Source of the DNA: a virus
DNA: 22,796 nt
Strand: one strand, 5' to 3'
IMG/VR virus record: IMGVR_UViG_3300001460_000231
Span: 1 to 22,796 of that record
Each line of letters opens with the position of its first letter. Position 1 is the stretch's first letter. Both the position numbers and the translations under genes were made by a program. Shown piece by piece: positions 20,554 through 22,796 of the stretch. A model generated the notes under the pieces. The model searched no databases and was not told where the DNA came from. It saw only the letters and a program-made list of their open reading frames with translations.

Positions 20554-21345
20554 ATGCCAAATAAACCAATAACAATAACTCCTCCTCCAAGTTTGGTAGG
20601 AAAGCCAAGTGTTAACTTGGAGAAGTCAGACTTTGAGGCACTAATAGAGCAAAAGGGTTATGATGTTTATCATGACAGGGCATTAAAGTGTCCATGTAAG
20701 CCAAGATCAGGTGGAGATGCACAGTCAACCTGTAAAAATTGTGGAGGTTCTGGATGGATATATATAAATAGACATGAGACCAGGATGGTTATCCAGTCCA
20801 TGAATATAGATACAAAATATAAAGAGTGGACCGAAGAGAGGTTGGGGTCAGCCAGGATCACAGCCAGGGATATTGATCAGTTGGCTTTTATGGACAGGAT
20901 CACATTGATTAATGCAGAGGCAGTATTTAGTCAGGTCCTACATCCAAAAAAAGAACCTGGTAATGCATATTTTTATGCAACTACCAGGTACAATATAAAA
21001 ACAATAAAGTACATATTCCTATTCAAAGGGGTTGGTTTAGTTTTACAGAGGCTAAATGAAACAACTGATTATACTTTGGTAAAGAACCAAATAAGACTTA
21101 ATGCCTCATTTAGTTCTGAAGTTAATCCAACAATTACTGTAAGATACATACATGAGCCTGAATTTACGGTCCTGGATCTTTCAAGAGATCTTATGTACTC
21201 AACAATAAAAGATAAGTGTACCACAACTGGTAAAAAAGAGATAGCATTTCCAATATCTGCAGTAGCCAGGAGAAGTCACTATATGCCAGATAGAGGAGAC
21301 TTTGAAGATGATGACTTACTTGACAATAGCTTTACAGAGGTATGA
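20554..21345 (+). CDS. Neck/virion structural protein with N-terminal zinc ribbon
   Basis: The product is 263 residues. Residues 46-63 hold C46-x-C48, then C60-x-x-C63 followed by GGSGW, a DnaJ-like zinc knuckle that I recall in structural proteins of large phages. Remaining sequence is mostly beta-like (IKTIKYIFLFKGVGLVLQRL, NPTITVRYIHEPEFTVLDL) with a final basic-acidic tail. Position between adaptor and gp10-like gene suggests a neck or baseplate-linked role. The stop overlaps the next start (ATGA at 21342-21345). Confidence 0.6.
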   Translation: MPNKPITITPPPSLVGKPSVNLEKSDFEALIEQKGYDVYHDRALKCPCKPRSGGDAQSTCKNCGGSGWIYINRHETRMVIQSMNIDTKYKEWTEERLGSARITARDIDQLAFMDRITLINAEAVFSQVLHPKKEPGNAYFYATTRYNIKTIKYIFLFKGVGLVLQRLNETTDYTLVKNQIRLNASFSSEVNPTITVRYIHEPEFTVLDLSRDLMYSTIKDKCTTTGKKEIAFPISAVARRSHYMPDRGDFEDDDLLDNSFTEV

Positions 21346-22121
21346 TATTACCAATACAAATAGATACTCAGTCCCTTGGTGATGAATTTCAACTGGGACA
21401 AAGTGATGTAGATAGTTTATTGGAGGCAGTTACTGCCCAGGCAAGAGCAGCAATTGCAATTGAATGGAGAAACCAGGCAAAAGGTGAACTTGGTAGTACC
21501 AGGAGTCGCTATATGAATAGTATCATAGAGGGGCAAGAGGGAAGGTTTACAGGTACTATTACTTTGGTTGGTCAACTTCCAAACATGATAGAAAATGGAG
21601 CCAGTGCCTTTGACATGAAAAATGGTTTTGCTAATAGTGATAAGAGAAAAACTGTACAAAGAAAAGATGGCAAACTGGGTTGGTATTTAACAATACCATT
21701 CACTTATGCCAGACCAGGATCTTTGGGAGAAAGTGAAAAGTTCTCTGGAGTACTTCCAATTGATGTAAATAAGGCACTATTAAAAGTAACAGAGGAAGAT
21801 CCAGATGCATCTTTGGGTGCCAGTGACATACCAGGTGAGTATGCTATTCCAAAGATAAGAAAGGAGATAAAACTATTTGATGGATCACTTGCACCTGAGT
21901 ATCAAAACAAGTCAAGTATATATTCAGGACTTAAGGTCCAAAAGAATCCATCAGGAGGAAGTCAGGTGATCTCCTTTAGAAGAGTTTCTGACAATAGTGA
22001 TGACAATTCCTGGATACATACTGGCATAGAGGCAAGAAATTTAGCTGACAAGGCTTTAAGAGAGGTTAAACTTGATGAGGTTGTGGGTGATGTTATTGAT
22101 GTATTTTTAAACGAACTATAA
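21342..22121 (+). CDS. HK97 gp10-like head-tail joining candidate
   Basis: The product is 259 residues. It opens with a helix (VDSLLEAVTAQARAAIAIEWRNQAKGEL), then RSRYMNSI, TGTITLVGQLPNMIENGASAFDMK and WYLTIPF. This helix, then YxxSI, then a beta strand ending LPNMIE(N/F)GxxAFDMK is the pattern of HK97 gp10-like neck proteins in large phages, with the GASAFDMK turn well conserved in my memory. It overlaps the preceding gene by four bases. The C-terminal region is helical and acidic. Tail-completion function is inferred from neighbours. Confidence 0.6.
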   Translation: MILPIQIDTQSLGDEFQLGQSDVDSLLEAVTAQARAAIAIEWRNQAKGELGSTRSRYMNSIIEGQEGRFTGTITLVGQLPNMIENGASAFDMKNGFANSDKRKTVQRKDGKLGWYLTIPFTYARPGSLGESEKFSGVLPIDVNKALLKVTEEDPDASLGASDIPGEYAIPKIRKEIKLFDGSLAPEYQNKSSIYSGLKVQKNPSGGSQVISFRRVSDNSDDNSWIHTGIEARNLADKALREVKLDEVVGDVIDVFLNEL

Positions 22122-22123
22122 AA

Positions 22124-22789
22124 ATGATACCAGAAATAGAACTACAGAGAGTTATTGATGTTGCCTTAAAAATAATAAGGAATGACATAACTCAAAACGG
22201 TGGGACTCCATCAGATACAATCCTACACTATTTATTGAACCAGGTAGGATCATTTGAGGGAAAGTATAATTTTTATGATCAGGCAGTTGACATTTTTTCA
22301 ACTAAAAACAAACATAATCCAAGATTCCTGGAAACCAGGTTGTTTTTTGATAAAGAGAGAGCCTCCATTCCAACAATTCATGTGATGGCAAATGGAGAAA
22401 ATGATAACAATAATGGAATAGGAGTTGACCAGGGTTACATGGATCAGCAGACAAATGGACTTGGGACTGCAATTAGACCAGTTTACAACAGGCACTTTAA
22501 TGCAAACTTTAGTATTGTTATTACTTCAGACAATAGTATGGAGACCATATTGATATTTTATGTGTTAAAAGCTATGTTAATCTCAGCCTTTGATCACATA
22601 CAACTTTCAGGATTTGTTAATCCTACAATAAGTGGTAGAGATATTAATATAAGTCAGGACCTGGTTCCAAATGGAGTATTTGCCAGGTCACTTGATCTTA
22701 AGGCAGGTTATGAGTTATCAGTTCCTGCAAATACATTTAAGTCAATAATTACTCAATTTTCAAATATTCTTAATCCAGTAATAAATTAA
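22124..22789 (+). CDS. Tail-terminator-like neck protein candidate
   Basis: The product is 221 residues. It follows the gp10-like gene by 2 bases and ends at the TAA 22787-22789 in an A-rich stretch at the window edge. The pattern (ELQRVIDVALKIIRNDI, then beta segments ASIPTIHVMANGE, FNANFSIVITSDNSMETILIFYVLKAML) fits the alpha/beta layout of tail-terminator proteins that cap the tail tube. Homology is not certain; a tail-sheath initiator is an alternative. Tail genes would be expected just downstream. Confidence 0.5.
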   Translation: MIPEIELQRVIDVALKIIRNDITQNGGTPSDTILHYLLNQVGSFEGKYNFYDQAVDIFSTKNKHNPRFLETRLFFDKERASIPTIHVMANGENDNNNGIGVDQGYMDQQTNGLGTAIRPVYNRHFNANFSIVITSDNSMETILIFYVLKAMLISAFDHIQLSGFVNPTISGRDINISQDLVPNGVFARSLDLKAGYELSVPANTFKSIITQFSNILNPVIN

Positions 22790-22796
22790 AAAAAAA

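Overview
The window is a gene-dense stretch of a tailed double-stranded DNA phage (Caudoviricetes) whose host is most likely a member of the Bacteroidota. Three features support this. A capsid gene cluster is recognisable: minor head protein, protease/scaffold, major capsid protein and connector/neck genes. Start codons are preceded by AT-rich TAAA-type sequences rather than Shine-Dalgarno sites. Eleven promoters match the Bacteroidota form (TTG, 19-bp spacer, TAnnTTTG-like element). All genes are on the + strand, the standard genetic code fits, and I saw no tRNA, rRNA, insertion sequence or CRISPR array. No gap without a gene exceeds 300 bases. The longest, about 170 bases at 2476-2648, holds a weak hairpin, A and T runs, and the first promoter. 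Large terminase and portal genes are not in the window and probably lie upstream.

Layout. (1) 1-2475: end of a virion-associated block. It has three genes sharing short sequence modules near their N-termini, one carrying a JAB/JAMM metallopeptidase domain, then a small acidic ORF. (2) 2568-10627: a cassette of about 23 small genes, mostly of unknown function, driven by eleven near-identical promoters. Each promoter has an AAACA-N4-TGTTT palindrome between its two elements. Recognisable products are an HTH protein (first gene), a HEIGH zincin and an HAD 5'-nucleotidase. Size, promoters and diversity suggest early host-takeover genes. (3) 10650-13088: a zeta-toxin-like kinase, then a lysis-like group (two-TM holin candidate, membrane-anchored coiled-coil protein, and an overlapping protein with spanin-like topology). 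(4) 13102-22789: head and neck morphogenesis. The order is SPP1 gp7/MuF-type minor head protein, two beta-rich exposed-structure candidates (one C1q-like), a Nudix protein, prohead protease fused to a scaffold-like region, major capsid protein, a strong terminator, then connector, neck and tail-completion candidates.

How the parts may work together. Region 4 builds and matures the head. Region 3 would supply host lysis. Regions 1 and 3, with the Nudix gene, hold enzymes embedded in the virion cluster that might be packaged and ejected. Region 2 looks like an independently controlled takeover cassette placed inside the morphogenesis cluster.

The DNA has two strong compositional oddities: CpG is heavily depleted (none for about 1.4 kb at 717-2136), and CCWGG words are far more common than base composition predicts. 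Both are weaker in the major capsid gene. Functional calls rest on motif reading by eye. No database search was possible.
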